Source of the DNA: Acanthacorydalis orientalis
Taxonomy: Eukaryota > Arthropoda > Insecta > Megaloptera > Corydalidae
Length of the DNA: 64,000 nucleotides
NCBI GenBank assembly: GCA_034766995.1
Contig: CM068313.1
Span: 53,927,275-53,991,274 of the forward strand
Direction: 5' to 3'
The translations under genes were made by a program, and so were the position numbers. The number at the start of each line of letters is the position of its first letter. Position 1 is the first letter of the stretch. The notes beneath the pieces were generated by a model. It searched no databases, was not told the DNA's origin, and saw nothing but the letters and a program-made list of their open reading frames with translations. Positions 1-11,613 of the stretch are shown here, one piece after another.

Positions 1-232
1 ATAATTTCATTTTATTTTGATGTATTGTGTTTACAATAGTGAAGTTATGTTTCTCCAATAACAATTTTGCCAAATCAATTCTGGTAAACCAATTATCCAT
101 CCTTCATTCGAGTTTTAGATATAATATCAAACATTCTAGCAACAAGTACAATCAGTTTAGTGTCTGCATGGTACGATCCGTCTGGTTGTTTTACAATATC
201 ATTGTGTATACATAAGAGAGTATGTTTTACAT

Positions 233-496
233 TTAATAAATTAAATTTATTATTATGTAAATATTTTTGTAACAGTTATATGTAACACTTGAACTTGCAT
301 CGGTTTCCTGGACCGAAATACTCTGCAGCACGTAGGTGGGTTTCACTAGAGTATCATCAGGGCCACTGAATATGTGACGGTAAATTGTTAGGAAGGTAAA
401 GTTCTTCCTGTCGTATCGCAAACTGCGGTAGTTCAATGATCTATTTTCCTCCTCCTGCGCTTTTATTTTACATAGCTGGTTGTAATTAAGAGGCAC
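233..496 (-). CDS. possible exon or relic, unidentified
   Basis: An 87-codon open frame on the minus strand. Its middle part (about 290-454) has codon choices unlike the AT-rich surroundings, with many G- or C-ending codons, for example in the stretch reading GPDDTLVKPTYVLQ. A CAG at 457-455 on the minus strand could be a splice acceptor, giving an internal exon that starts at 454. The downstream end falls into AT-rich low-complexity codons, so the 3' boundary is not visible. I do not recognise a domain. It could be an exon of a host gene lying to the left, a decayed gene piece, or chance. Confidence 0.15.
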   Translation of the reverse strand: MPLNYNQLCKIKAQEEENRSLNYRSLRYDRKNFTFLTIYRHIFSGPDDTLVKPTYVLQSISVQETDASSSVTYNCYKNIYIIINLIY

Positions 497-569
497 CGAA
501 TAACGAACACAGGAGCGTTTTAAATGGGTGTTTCTATTCTATAAATCGTTCCTTTTTGTACCAAAACAG

Positions 570-698
570 GACTCCAGATTTATTGTGGTGCGACAGAGAG
601 CACTGTACACGGAACTGGAACCAAAAACTGTGCCTGGTTTGCGAAAAATCATCGAAACTCAATGTCTTAGGTCTGTGAGACCGACACGCGAGTCTTAG
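570..698 (+). CDS. possible terminal exon, unidentified
   Basis: Directly after an acceptor-like CCAAAACAG (561-569) there is an open plus-strand frame of 42 codons ending in TAG at 696-698. The peptide is basic (ending TRES) and the codon choice is more GC-rich than its flanks. No upstream start lies in frame, so if coding it would be the last exon of a spliced gene. No domain is recognised, and it faces away from the minus-strand candidate just to the left, so at most one of the two is likely to be real. Confidence 0.12.
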   Translation, partial: DSRFIVVRQRALYTELEPKTVPGLRKIIETQCLRSVRPTRES

Positions 699-1454
699 AA
701 GATTAAATATGGATTTAACAAGAGAATTTGTCAATACATTTGAATATTTTAAAGTCCATCATTTGGTGATCATTAATACTATCATAAATCCGTGATCACA
801 TTTGATAAAATTCTATTACAGTTATTAAATAATTCCCTTTTTCAAAATACTTTACTAGCAGTGTTGGTTGTATAACATGACGTTTTAATTATTTACACAG
901 ATACTCTATAAAGGTTCGAAATTATAGCGGCACATGAAAACGAGTTTGAAAATTACATAAGTGATTGTTTATAATACAAGTTGAATGATCGGAAATGTGT
1001 TTAAAATAAAATAAACGTAAATGTTTTTAGGCCGACGTGTTCTATAAGAGTGTCCAAATATACTATCGATCTTTTTATAAAAACTAGATTTTTCACTCAA
1101 CTGACAGCTAAATATTAACAAATCATTATACTCTGACTCTGTTTGATTATTACACTTTTCTACAGTAACAATATTCAATTTCCTCTAAACATTTTGTTCC
1201 AGTGAAATAAAAATATAAAATTTTATTTTGTTATTATATTTTTATTAATTAAAAAGTATTAATGTTAGTTTTATTTATTTATTTCAAATTTTGTGTCGTT
1301 TTTTCTTTGTCAATGTAATAAATAAAGACTGGTTCGTGTATTTTGAACATTAGAATGGGTTTATTCATAATACTTAGAATAATTAGAATTTTTTTTAAAA
1401 ACCGTTTTAAATTTTTGCTTGGAAATTCATTTACTTATCATTTCATGAAAGTCA
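699..1454. other. AT-rich sequence, nothing recognised
   Basis: Unique-looking AT-rich DNA with homopolymer runs. Short open frames here have no coding character. No repeat, RNA gene or transposon end was seen. Confidence 0.4.
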
Positions 1455-1866
1455 ATCTTTAACTTAAAACGATTAATTAGTTGAGCTTAACAAAAATTGA
1501 CCAATTTATGTTTCAATCCCGAAAAAGTTATTTTTTGTGAAAAATATTCAAAAAAAGGAACACTTTCTATTATTTAAAAATAAATTCCTTAATTTATGTT
1601 CTTTCATATATTAATTTAATTTTTAATAATGTTCTGTAAATTCTTTGAATGATTTTTCTATTTCTAAAACATTTTTCATTAATTATATTGCATATATATG
1701 TGTGTGTATATATATATATATAAACTCCCTTAATATTTAAAAACTCCTTAGTATAAATTAATAACATATTCGAAAAATTATAAAGTATACATATGAAGTT
1801 TAGCACAACAGAATAAAGTGTAGTTTTATTGGTAATTGTTATAAGACATTTAAGTAAATGCAATTT
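1455..1866 (+). repeat. left arm of 1.9 kb inverted repeat
   Basis: This stretch recurs as its reverse complement at 2934-3345. Clear anchors are TTGACCAATTTATGTTT (near 1498) against AAACATAAATTGGTCAA (near 3292), and ACACTTTATTCTG on the right arm against CAGAATAAAGTGT near 1810. A TA-rich tract lies inside each arm at the matching place. The arms have diverged by small indels, so this is an old structure. It could be the long terminal inverted repeats of a fold-back element or an inverted duplication. I see no coding capacity. Confidence 0.75.
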
Positions 1867-2251
1867 TTGTTTAAATTGTTACTTTTTCTTTATTGTTAAT
1901 TTAAAAAATCCTGGTTTTTATAGTTTTTTTATTACAATTAATTAAATTAAATATTAAATTAATTAATATTATATAATTAATATTATATAATTAATATTAG
2001 ATATTAAATAATTAATTATTTTTTAAAAAAGTAATTTTGATACTATTTTTTTATGTTTATATTTGCTTATAAAATATTGCATTTTAACCCTTTCGCTACG
2101 ACAGTCTTCTCTGCTGAAACTTCCCGACTAAACGAGACGCCGGGCGTGGAGTAAAATTAAAATTGCTATTGTTATTGTTGTTATTATTATGACTGACTAA
2201 TACTTTAATTTATCGTATTCCTTTCTTTTAATTAAAATCCCACAAAAATAC

Positions 2252-2295
<44 letters not shown>

Positions 2296-2933
2296 GTATG
2301 TATATAAATGTATATATATATATATAAATGTATATATATTAGTTTCCCACTTTTTATCGCTCTTATTTCTAACTAGTTGCTTATAAAATAATGAATGAAA
2401 CTTCAAAAACAAAAAAATAACATTAGAATTCTTCTAATTGTTTTGCATTACGGATTTTTTCTAATTTTTAAATTGTGAATCGCTTCTTCTTTATCCTTTT
2501 GCATATTGTTGGACCTAATATTTTGAGAATCTAACTATTCCTTAACAAATAAGAAAAGAAATCATTTTTAAAACAATTCGAATTATGCTGGAGAAACAAA
2601 CGGATCAATTACAAGCACATATGTTGTAAGTGCGTCACGCTGTAATCCAGCGTGAATTTTGGCTCCACATGAAACACACCTGATCTACGGCTGACGATCA
2701 ACGTTTTAATTCGAACATATTGCTTTAAATAAGATCTACATTAAAGATCTTTGTCATCTAATGAATATGATTATTCAGATTTTTCTATAACTTGAGCTTC
2801 TGAAGATGATGTCATCTTCATCAAAGTGCGCATTAATCAAAAATTATCATGTGTACATTTAAAATTGTAATTGATCGATTATAATCAAATTCACTCACAA
2901 ATGACTTTAAATTTCAAATATCACAAAAATTTC
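1867..2933. other. spacer of the inverted repeat
   Basis: About 1.07 kb between the arms. It holds palindromic AT stretches near 1930-2020, a TTAA-CCCTTTCGC motif near 2085 that resembles one end of a piggyBac-like MITE, a (TA)n tract at about 2258-2292, and a short perfect hairpin (CACGCTG, 5-nt loop, CAGCGTG) at 2636-2654. No transposase-like frame was found. Confidence 0.4.
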
Positions 2934-3066
2934 ACTTATTTAAATGTCTTATATCAATTGGCAATAAAACTACACTTTATTCTGTTATACTAAACTTCAT
3001 AAGTATTCTTTTATAATTTTTCGAATATGTTATTAGTTTATACTAAGAGTTTTTAAATATGAAAGG

Positions 3067-3112
<46 letters not shown>

Positions 3113-3345
3113 ATATAATTTATGAAAAAATATTTTAACACAGAAAAATCGTTCACATAATAAAATGAACATTATTAAAAATTAAATAATTATATGAAAG
3201 AAGATGGTTTAAAGAATTCATTTTTAAATTAGAAACTTTCTTTTTTCGATATTTTTCATAAAAAATAATTGAATCCCTTTTTCGAGATTCAAACATAAAT
3301 TGGTCAATTTTTGTCAAGGGCCACTAATTAATCGTTTTAAGTGAA
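2934..3345 (-). repeat. right arm of 1.9 kb inverted repeat
   Basis: Reverse complement of 1455-1866, see that entry. The TA tract in this arm (3071-3110) is longer than its partner in the left arm, so it expanded after the arms formed. Confidence 0.75.
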
Positions 3346-3786
3346 TTAAAATTTTGTCTATATTTAACATTTTTTTTTTTTCAAATTTTCAATGCTAATA
3401 AAGAAATCTTCACGTATATACATAGATTTAAAATAATGATTCTCGAATAATATACTCGTAATAAAATAACGTTTACAAATACCACTGAATTTAAATTATT
3501 TTCTTCATATTAATGAGAGTATGTGGGTACGTAGGTGGTCAAAGAAGTCGGTCGGTCGTCGATCTTTAGCGAAGAAAATAAATAAAATATTGGCTGAGAA
3601 ACCGTGCTTTTTAATGAGTTGAAGTTAGCTTGACTTTGAAAGTTTATTAACAGTTCTATCGATGGATAGACAGATGATGGTATTAATATCGAATTCTACA
3701 ATTCGATTAATCATTAACTCGTTAATTGGTTGTTTATTTTAAATTTCAACAAAAAAATATTATATCTATTTATATAATCAACATAG

Positions 3787-3790
<4 letters not shown>
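3346..3790. other. AT-rich sequence, nothing recognised
   Basis: No coding frame, repeat partner or transposon end seen. Confidence 0.4.
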
Positions 3791-3839
<49 letters not shown>

Positions 3840-3880
3840 TATATACATATATATATATATATACAAATATATATATATTT
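3791..3880. repeat. (TA)n microsatellite
   Basis: Uninterrupted TA dinucleotides at 3791-3836, then a broken TA tract and a short GA run leading straight into a MITE-P copy. Confidence 0.95.
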
Positions 3881-3909
3881 ATAGAGAGAGAGAGAAAGCG
3901 AGAGAGAAT

Positions 3910-4104
3910 GATTTAACTTAGGCTTCAGTACGAAAGTATTAAAAAAAAGCGAAAATTAAAAAAACATTTTACTCGACATTTATTATTTTAGTTCAATTGT
4001 GTTTTATATTGAATTTAACTAAAATACTAAATAAAAAGTAACATAACGTTTCTTAACCCCTCCGTCCCCCTTAAATACTTTCATGTAGAAGTCTAAATTC
4101 AATC
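3910..4104 (+). mobile_element. MITE-P copy 1
   Basis: About 195 bp with imperfect terminal inverted repeats (GATTTAACTTAGGCTTC at the left, the complement-like GTCTAAATTCAATC at the right) and an internal palindrome built from TTTAGTTCAAT and TAAAATACTAAAT. Related copies lie at 4150, 28045 and 61637. It codes for nothing. Both ends run into (TA)n arrays, as in the other copies. Confidence 0.7.
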
Positions 4105-4105
4105 A

Positions 4106-4149
<44 letters not shown>

Positions 4150-4151
<2 letters not shown>

Positions 4152-4339
4152 GTATATACTTCCCTACAAATGTATTAAAAAAAGCAAAAATTAAAAAACA
4201 TGTTACCTTCCCAATTATTATTTTAGTTCCATTGTATTTTAGTACTGAATTAGACCAAAATACTAAATAAAAAATAAACTGACAATTCTTAACCACTGCG
4301 TCCCCTTTTAATACTTTCATGTCAAAGTCTAAATTGAAT

Positions 4340-4340
<1 letters not shown>
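4150..4340 (+). mobile_element. MITE-P copy 2
   Basis: Direct repeat of the 3910-4104 element with about 80% identity by eye (TACTAAATAAAAAATAA, CTTTCATGTCAAAGTCTAAA). Its left terminus is eroded. It is separated from copy 1 only by a TA array (about 4109-4145), so the pair looks like a tandem duplication or two insertions in one TA tract. Confidence 0.65.

Positions 4341-4343
<3 letters not shown>

Positions 4344-4418
<75 letters not shown>
4344..4418. repeat. (TA)n microsatellite
   Basis: About 37 uninterrupted TA units directly after MITE-P copy 2. Confidence 0.97.
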
Positions 4419-4419
<1 letters not shown>

Positions 4420-5145
4420 CTGTGTATATACTTTAATGTATAAAACTTACTTGTGATATTCTACAATAGTTGTCAATAAAAATATGAAACGTTTTCTAAA
4501 ATAAACTAATGAAGGTAATAAGATTATAAATTTGCTATAAACCGCGAGAAAGTTAAATTTTAAATTAAAATTTATTTAGCATACTTGTTTCGTCTGTTCT
4601 TTTTACATAAAAGGACTCTGCCTTTTACTCACTTTGCTCCCCGACCCCCGCTCTCTGACGGTGATTCTTCCCTAGCAAATAATAGAAGTTAACAAATTAT
4701 ACGCGCAAATAATTTGTGTAAAATGTACATCGTAAAATTTTTATTGTAAAAGTCTATAAAATTTAACATAACGAAATACAATGTTAAAATGTGCAACAAT
4801 GTCTTTACTCTAGAGGTTGAGCGAATACAATATTTGCAATGCATTTCTCATCAGTTTCACACTGAAATATATACACGTCTCTCGTTCTACACCGTGAGAG
4901 AGCTACATACATGTGACTGATGTCAGTTAATTAGGACAGAGACTAACAACTAATTATTGATTATAGGGAATGGAAATGGTTAACGTGCTACTTGTGGTAT
5001 GGAGTATAGTAAGAGGAGAGTGGTAACGAGGGGACGTTTGCACGAAAAATAAAATGCTTTATCGAAATTTTGCGTTGGAATTACTTTTTATATATAGAAA
5101 GATAGTTATATATAGGATAATTGTATTCTTATAAAATTAAAAAAA
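4419..5145. other. AT-rich sequence, nothing recognised
   Basis: A slightly GC-richer patch at about 4600-4680 and 4960-5040, with no coding frame or repeat partner seen. Confidence 0.4.
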
Positions 5146-5149
5146 AACT

Positions 5150-5194
5150 ACATATATATATATATATATATATATGTGTGTATACATATATGTA

Positions 5195-5245
<51 letters not shown>

Positions 5246-5362
5246 GTATATATATATATGTATATGTATATGTATATATATATATATGTATATGTATATA
5301 TATATATGTATATGTATATATATATATGTATATATATATATGTATATGTATATATATATATG

Positions 5363-5412
<50 letters not shown>
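5150..5412. repeat. compound (TA)n / (TATATG)n array
   Basis: About 260 bp of TA units interspersed with TATATG and TGTATA variants, followed by a purine-rich GGAAGGGAG-type tract to about 5490. Long open frames of alternating Tyr-Ile across it are artefacts of the repeat. Confidence 0.95.
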
Positions 5413-6212
5413 CAGAGTGAGGAAGGGAGCGGGGTAGAAGGAATAAGGAGAGGGGAGAAATGAGAGAAATGGATGGGGAGAGAGAGGAGAAAATAAAGTG
5501 GATTAATTAAAAAAAACAGCCATAAATATATGAAAAGTAATGAAATGTCATACAAAGAAACAACTAGTATAACTAGAAAAGTGCAAATATTTCACGGTCG
5601 TATATTAAAATTCCATTCTTAAGATTTTCTGTACCAAAGTTGAGACATGAATTATAAATTATTGATTTTGGTCATGTTTTATAGTTCGTGAGTTGCTAAA
5701 CTGTGAAAATGTGCTAACATCAATGATAAAGATACATTTCACAAAAGAATTATTTCACCCCACAAACCATAATGATTTTTTTCGTTAGAAATGTCACCAA
5801 AAATAATCATGATTTTATTCATATCTATTTATTTTAATCATTATCTATTTTCGATTGCCGTTCATGCACATTTTAATGTAGGTGTTATCATAGTCGGACC
5901 GCCAATGTACAAAAAATCTATTTTTAAACTTAATTTTATTTCTGAATATTTAAATTCTATTCTTTACTCAATTTTTAAATACTTAGTTTTTTCTACCTAT
6001 CCATGATCCGCAATTAACACCAATTTAAACGAAAGCTTTTATCTAGAGGAAGAAAAACATACAGAATGAACAGTCAAAATTTTGTAGAATGTAAGGTGTA
6101 TATATTTAGCAGAGAAAATTAAAAAGAATATTTTTCTTTTTACAAATGTATTCTTCTTTTACACTACAAACTATATAAAAAACTTCAAATCAGAGATCTT
6201 CAATAAATAATA
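5413..6212. other. purine-rich then AT-rich sequence, no gene
   Basis: A GA-rich tract (5415-5490) follows the array. A 71-codon plus-strand frame at 5791-6006 has a hydrophobic start but no recognisable domain and AT-driven composition. I regard it as chance. Confidence 0.35.
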
Positions 6213-6340
6213 TTAGGTTGACAGAAAAATGATTGCTGTTTTTGTTCTCTTAATTCTACCAAAGAATTCGAAGAGTTCCTTTATTTTTCTTGCTATCGCT
6301 GTTTCTTTTGAGCCACTTTAATTTACATACATTAAGTATT
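6213..6340 (+). mobile_element. marB-related terminal fragment
   Basis: Begins TATTAGGTTGACAG followed by ATTGCTGTTTTTG, the marB terminal inverted repeat. After that come ~100 bp that only loosely match the left end of the intact copy that begins at 6393. No right terminus belongs to it, so it is a solo end or a broken copy beside marB copy 1. Confidence 0.55.
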
Positions 6341-6392
6341 ATATTTTAAATAAGGATATATTATTAATTTTATTTGAAATTATCCCTTCTAA

Positions 6393-6960
6393 TTAGGTTG
6401 TCAGAAAAATAATTGCGGTTTATGTTATTGAAATTCATATACATTTTTATTTTTTTTTATTTTTCTAGCTGTTTTAAGTGACTCAGAACTGTTGGATGAC
6501 TAAACTTATAACTTTTGTGCAATCTTTCGAAATGTTATGCATGGTGATGATTCAACTAACGCTCTCATTTGATCGTTATGAACTGAAGAAAGACGTACGG
6601 GACTTGCTGCATCTTCAAGACTGTCGTCACTAAGCGAAATTTTTGGAACCACCATTTCACTGTACGTTCTTTAACAGTACCCACACCAAAAGCGTCTTTT
6701 AATTAACGAGTAGTTTCTGTTGCTTAACAATCCGTTTTGAATTCATACAAAAACTTTTCCACTACTTTTCCATCATTAATTCAATAGCCTAATTTGAAGC
6801 AAAATTTATAATAAAACCAAAGTCGATGTTATCAAAATACAGAGCGAAAAATGCACTTTAAAATGATATTGATGTGAGCAAGATAAAATGACATTTTCAT
6901 TGAGAAACATAAGGTTAGGATTCAGAAAACAAAAACCGCAATTCTTTTCCTACCAACATA
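6393..6960 (-). mobile_element. marB copy 1, DNA-binding-domain-only mariner MITE
   Basis: About 568 bp with mariner terminal inverted repeats: TTAGGTTGTCAG at the left and CCTACCAACATA at the right, flanking ATTGCGGTTT-type sequence. Between them the minus strand keeps a degraded N-terminal transposase region: a MEK-like start near 6780 followed by parts matching the EFKLG..A.ETA helix-turn-helix region, VGTV, WFQKF-like and PSS motifs seen better in the copies at 49735 and 57996. The whole catalytic domain is absent. Stops and frameshifts make it non-coding. The ends resemble those of the cecropia/Hsmar1 mariner group (family knowledge). Confidence 0.75.
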
Positions 6961-6970
6961 ACAGTTTAAT

Positions 6971-8049
6971 TTGCTGTTACACTTTACATATTTAAAGTTT
7001 TAATGTCTGATAAGTAACAGGTTCAGCCATAAATTCTTTAATTTTTTTCTAGTTCTATTTTTGACGATTTATTATAAATAGCTTCTCATTTACAATTTTA
7101 ATAGTGCATGCATTTTTCGAGAAATTATGCTATAAATAGATTGAAGTTAGGATTTTTTTAGTTACTTTAGTTTTGAAGATCAAATAACAAGTTTTCAATG
7201 ATACATGACTGGGTATAATTAAAACATAAAATGTTGTACTAATTTAAGGAACCAGCAATGTAATTATAGATATAAAAGATACTCAAAGTATATACAGTAG
7301 AGAGTGATTATTTTTCGAAATGTTTTCAAGTTAATACAAAGTTTTTTGTTCGGGGAATGTAAACTGTGAATACAAATTAGCATCAGGAAGACATTCTACA
7401 TATTCAGAGGATTATCTCAACATCTTAGTGGATGTTGACTCAAATAATTACGACACGTGAGTGAGTAAGAAATGTGGATATCTTTCAATCAACAGTGCTC
7501 CAACATCTGTACAAATTCGAAAAAGTCAACAAATGTGCCATTGGGTATCGTGTCTTTTATCCGTTAAAAATGATCGGACAGAGTATTAACCTGTATTAGT
7601 TCCTTAAATCATAAAAATCGAACAAATTTTTTGAACAAATTAATAACTGGAGATAAAAAATGGAGATTATATAAAAAATGATGAAAAGAAAAAACAGTGG
7701 CTAGGCACAGAGGTGCGTTTGAACCTAATACCAAGGACTGGGATCTATCTAAAAAAAGTTGCTTTGTCTGGTGGGATATGCGACGTATTGATTACTGTAA
7801 AATTTTAAATTAAATCCAGACTGTTGATTAAGAGCTCCACTGTCAACAACTAGAAACATGAAATGAAAAACTTAAAGAAAATCGTGAATATTTAATCAAG
7901 CGTTGAAGAAGCAACAGTGCATTTTGACAGTGAAAACCGTATACAGTACCGGAAAAGCGGCGCAAACTAATTGAATATCTCACATAAAATCCAGATATCA
8001 CTCTATCTCATTATTATTTATTTCGGTCACTTAACATATTTACAAGAAA
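6971..8049 (+). repeat. outer left arm of 10 kb palindrome
   Basis: Matches the reverse complement of about 16165-17163. Outer edge: TGCTGTTACAC here against GTGTAACAGCA at 17152-17162. The match runs through most of the marH element (for example AATACAGGTTAATA-type sequence near 7590) and ends near ACATATTTACAAG. Identity is roughly 85-90% by eye. See findings for the whole structure. Confidence 0.8.
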
Positions 8050-9051
8050 AAAAATTACCTCAAAAGCAAACATCGAAAGCTACTTGTTAGTAGACGAAGA
8101 AATGTCTTAAGTATAAAGTTACATTATTGAATGAAAAAGTGTTGTTTTTAAATTATGTACATGGGTAGTTTGATAATTATGATAAAGAAGCAAGTTAATG
8201 CCGTTTTGTGGAAAAATTCAATTTTATTTCTCATATAGACTCCATTGAGGGCTACACACTTAATCCATCGAGTTTGCAAAATATGCATTGACGTTGGCGA
8301 TGAAATCATCATTCGATGAAGATTTCTTCCCACTGAACCAAATTTTAGAGATTTTGAGCCGATTTTTACAACTTTATCAAGTGAAAGAAGTCCCATGGGG
8401 CCAATTTTGAAGAACAGGATGGATAAGGAATCAGTTCGAAGCATAATTCGTGCAATTTTTCCATTACTACAATCGATTTGCGAGACAGCGCATTGTACTG
8501 GTGAACGAGCACTTTTTTTTGCACCAATCTTGGCCGTTTTTGTTTCAACTCTTCTTTCAAACAGTCCAATAATGTTGCATAATAGACATCTGTTATCGTT
8601 TTTCTCTTCATTAAGTAGGAGATTAGAATCATTCCTTTGGAATCCAAAAAAAAAAACAGTGGCCATCGCCTTCCCAGTCCACTATGCGGTCTTCGCCTTC
8701 TTCAGAGCACTTTCATCAGTCGCTATCCCCTGCTTTAACTACTGCTTCGACTCAGGTGTGTAGTAATGGATCGCTGTTTTATCCACGAAAACGAATCAAC
8801 GCAAAAGACTTGCTAGATTTTTTCATTTTTTCGAAAATTGCTACAATGCTCGCTTCAAACATCTGTATAACGTGAATAACGTGTCGGTTCTGAGGGAAAT
8901 TTCCCCTATACTAGTTTGAAAAGTTATACTTGGTAGCCATAAAGTTACCAAATGAATGGTGGTACCGCCTTATAGGAATTTTCACAAACTTATCAAACTA
9001 TCCACATATATCAAGTAGTAGTTTCCGAAAAACGCAAGAACTTATGATTCA
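7018..9051 (+). pseudogene. marH mariner transposase relic, split by marI
   Basis: A full-size mariner (~1.2 kb) broken by the 847-bp marI insertion. Left end CAGGTTCAGCCATAAA (about 7022), right end TTATGATTCATCCTAATA (about 9034-9051), matching as inverted repeats. The cleaner version in the right arm reads GGTTGGGTCATAAGTTAT. Plus-strand transposase is recognisable across several frames: NKLITGDKKW near 7640 keeps the first catalytic aspartate motif, then CFVWWDM near 7760, a degraded DNARPH region near 7925, and YYLFRSL near 8010. Stops and shifts are frequent. It is a dead cut-and-paste transposase copied in both palindrome arms. Confidence 0.75.
8160..9006 (-). mobile_element. marI, mariner deletion derivative inserted in marH
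   Basis: 847 bp flanked by TA on both sides, with inverted ends CATGGGTAGTTTGATAA and TTATCAAACTATCC. Minus-strand transposase starts at the first catalytic motif (VDKTAIHYYTPE, about 8790) and runs through MDSKGMILISYL and KTITD.YYA.LLD to KLAPWDFF (about 8370). The N-terminal helix-turn-helix region is deleted. Key residues: the first Asp is present, the second is Tyr (VHQYN where HQDN is expected), and the third is present. A frameshift lies near the poly-A run at 8645. It sits at a TA inside marH, so it is younger than marH. Confidence 0.8.
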
Positions 9052-9190
9052 TCCTAATACTTCAATTTATATTTTACCTCATTAAATAGTTATATCAATT
9101 TAGTCAATTTATTGAATATTGTTTATTTACATTCAAGAATATTTTCATTATAGTTTGTAATAAATTTTGCTAGAAAGTAAAATGTAAGTA

Positions 9191-9680
9191 TTAGATGTAA
9201 AAATTAATTACGTGCCTTTACATTGAATCAATCATAATAGTTTTAAATTAAAATATTTTCCCATCTTTATTGGAGTTTGAAATACCAACTTGAACATTTA
9301 AAAACACACTATATCTTGACCAAGCAGTTGGCATAATTTCACAAATCGGCAGTGATTACGAAAAGCAGCATATTAGGCATTGCATACTTTTCGCATTCCA
9401 GTTGAAAAAACTTTTACCGAAGCGGTGGAAATGATTTGTTAGATTTTGGAGGAAAATTTTGTGATAAATGAAACATAAAAAATGCTCAAATAGTGGAACA
9501 GGTCTGAAAATACATTACTAAGATGCAATATTTTTTCGGCAAGAGGTTCATCAGTTATCTGACAAATGAAGTACAATTATAGAAAATAATGGGAGATATT
9601 TTGAGGATTGAAATATATTCCATTTTTCCGTACACATTCATTTTCTACAAAAAGACACCGAATTAATTTGTATGTCTAAT
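9191..9680 (+). mobile_element. marD copy 1, N-terminal-only mariner
   Basis: About 490 bp. Left end TTAGATGTAAAAATTAATT, right end AATTAATTTGTATGTCTAA, inverted to each other and abutting TA. Plus strand keeps the start of a transposase: EKQHIRHCILFAFQLKK near 9360, then TEAVEMI and ILEEN, interrupted by stops. The rest of the transposase is gone and the sequence jumps to the 3' untranslated end (ACACCGAATTAATTTG). Sister copies with the same architecture lie at 26901 and 30417. Confidence 0.75.
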
Positions 9681-10014
9681 AATTAAAAACTGTGCGTGTA
9701 ACACAGTACGCGCGCCAGAAATAAAACTTCTTTGCCGTCAGTTAAAATGTAAAGAGTTTTAAGAACACAGTAACATGTATGTTAAGTGAATGGTTGTGTT
9801 TCTGTATACTGATATTTTAAGAATCAGTATAGGAGAGAGGACAAAAGATGGAATTTAGTAAAAAATGAAGACAGTAAATATAAAATCATAAGAATTGAAT
9901 TAGAAAATTAACATTTTTTTATTATATTTCTTCAAATTCCATTTTTTTTTCTAGTGGGGATTCAATTGGTACAACGACACTATGGGTTTATGATAACTGA
10001 AATTTAAAATGTAT

Positions 10015-10985
10015 ATTTTGAAGATTTAATTTGTTACATTTGCTATGATATTTATTGAGGTGTTTATAATACGTTAACATCACAAATATTCATTTTTCTT
10101 TGTTCTCATGCGGTGCATTTCTAAAAACAGTTTATCAAAAGTAACCGAGTGCATAGCAGATCTATGGTGGTCACCTGTGCCCACCAGCGAGATAAACGCA
10201 CTATTGATAAGGATATGATCTTATTTAATCATATTACTTAATATTTTATCATTACACGCTTAGAATAATGAAAATTCTATTATAGACCCAAGGAAAAACT
10301 TATAAAAGTTACATGGTAGCCAAAATGTTAAGACAAAAAATGAATTTAATTTTTAAGAACTCTGTGTTTTTCATTGTGATGACTGACGGTTTGTTTCTAT
10401 GTAATAGCATCTTCTTCAAAGGTTGTTTTCAAAAGTCAAAGTAATTCTGTTACCGTATTTCCAACTTTAAGATAAAATTTTAATTAACTTCATCTTAAAA
10501 ATCGTCAGAGTAAAAAAGTAAATTAGAAAAACCACTATAACTCTCCAAAGAATCGACTTTTTGATACAAAATCAAAGAAAATCTACTCACAACTAATGGG
10601 AACGTCATATCATAGCACTATTTTTTCCTCCACTTACAATTCGTGCACGCAGTTTGGAAATTTTTTGACGAAACCTCGTATTGTCGACAGAGAGACAGTT
10701 ATTGACATATATTCATTAACCTGAAAATTATAAGATGTCCTGGTTTATTCTAATAGTTCTGAAGAAAAACATCTATTTTGTTATTAATGAAAGTTCCTGT
10801 TTTTAAACTGTCATAAAATAAAAGCGAAAGTTTTGTGCGATTGTATGAAAATTGCAATTTTATTGAAAATTTTCACATAATCTACTAATAATGTATTTTT
10901 AATCTCATTTTCATTCACAAGAAGTTATTTATTTCAGATATTTTTTAGGTTAACTGTATTAATCGGATGATATTTATCACTTGTT
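10015..10985 (+). repeat. inner left arm of 10 kb palindrome
   Basis: About 970 bp whose reverse complement is at 14876-15845, about 90% identical by eye. Anchor: GATAAGGATATGATCTTATT at 10208 against AATAAGATCATATCCTTATC at 15636. No transposase motif or coding frame is recognised in this part, so it is ancestral flanking sequence that was duplicated together with marH. Confidence 0.8.
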
Positions 10986-11613
10986 GTCTACGCTCGCTTC
11001 AGTCGTCTACGCAAGAACCATCCTCTCTCTCTATCTCTACTCCCTCCCCCACTCCACGTCGTAACCATTTCCGTAACACTTTCGTATCGGCCTTTAAACA
11101 TTACTCCTAACGCGGCTGTAGAAATCTCACTTCAAAAACTAATAAACTCGAGAAATAATAATAATTACAGAGATGTAGAATGTAATACCGTGTGCAACAT
11201 TTTAAAATTAACAAATTCGTACGTCAATGATTAAAAAAAAAACATGCAAATATAAATAACGGTGTATTAATATCACTGATTTTTTTCGATACCCAAAACT
11301 CGTTTTTACCTACACATGCTATTCGAAATTGAAATCAAACAACGAATGCGATGACTATTAAGGCTGAGTAATTGATGTTTTCTCAAGTTAATATTATAAT
11401 ATTTGATTTCGTTAAATCCAACTGTAAATACTTTCAATCGTTCAACACTTCTCCGTGCGCTTTAAACAGAACATACAATTTGTATACGATAAATGAATTT
11501 ATGGCACACAATGTTGATAAGTATACGAGCGTGTTTCATGAAAATCATCCAATTATCCTCATTCGTTTGTATACGTGGAGGCGCGTGCATCGTTAAATAA
11601 ATAACTGTACGTA
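10986..11613. other. palindrome spacer, left part
   Basis: Unique sequence between the inner arm and the pogo element, with a pyrimidine-rich CTCTCTCTCTATCTCTACTC tract near 11022. A 74-codon frame at 11372-11596 has no recognisable domain. Confidence 0.35.

Noticed and set aside
2085..2100. TTAA plus CCCTTTCGC as a piggyBac-like MITE
   Set aside because: No matching inverted end with TTAA found, so only mentioned as a single motif. The same holds for motifs at 32768, 43558 and 53798.
5148..5555. Long open frames made of Tyr-Ile repeats (also at 27424-27738, 45458-45963, 46635-47297, 51409-51597, 61132-61453)
   Set aside because: They translate (TA)n microsatellites in every frame on both strands. 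No start context or other composition.
5791..6006. 71-codon frame with a signal-peptide-like hydrophobic start
   Set aside because: AT-driven composition, no homology recognised, no splice or promoter context.
8395..8875. Plus-strand frames of 122 and 63 codons
   Set aside because: Antisense of the marI transposase.
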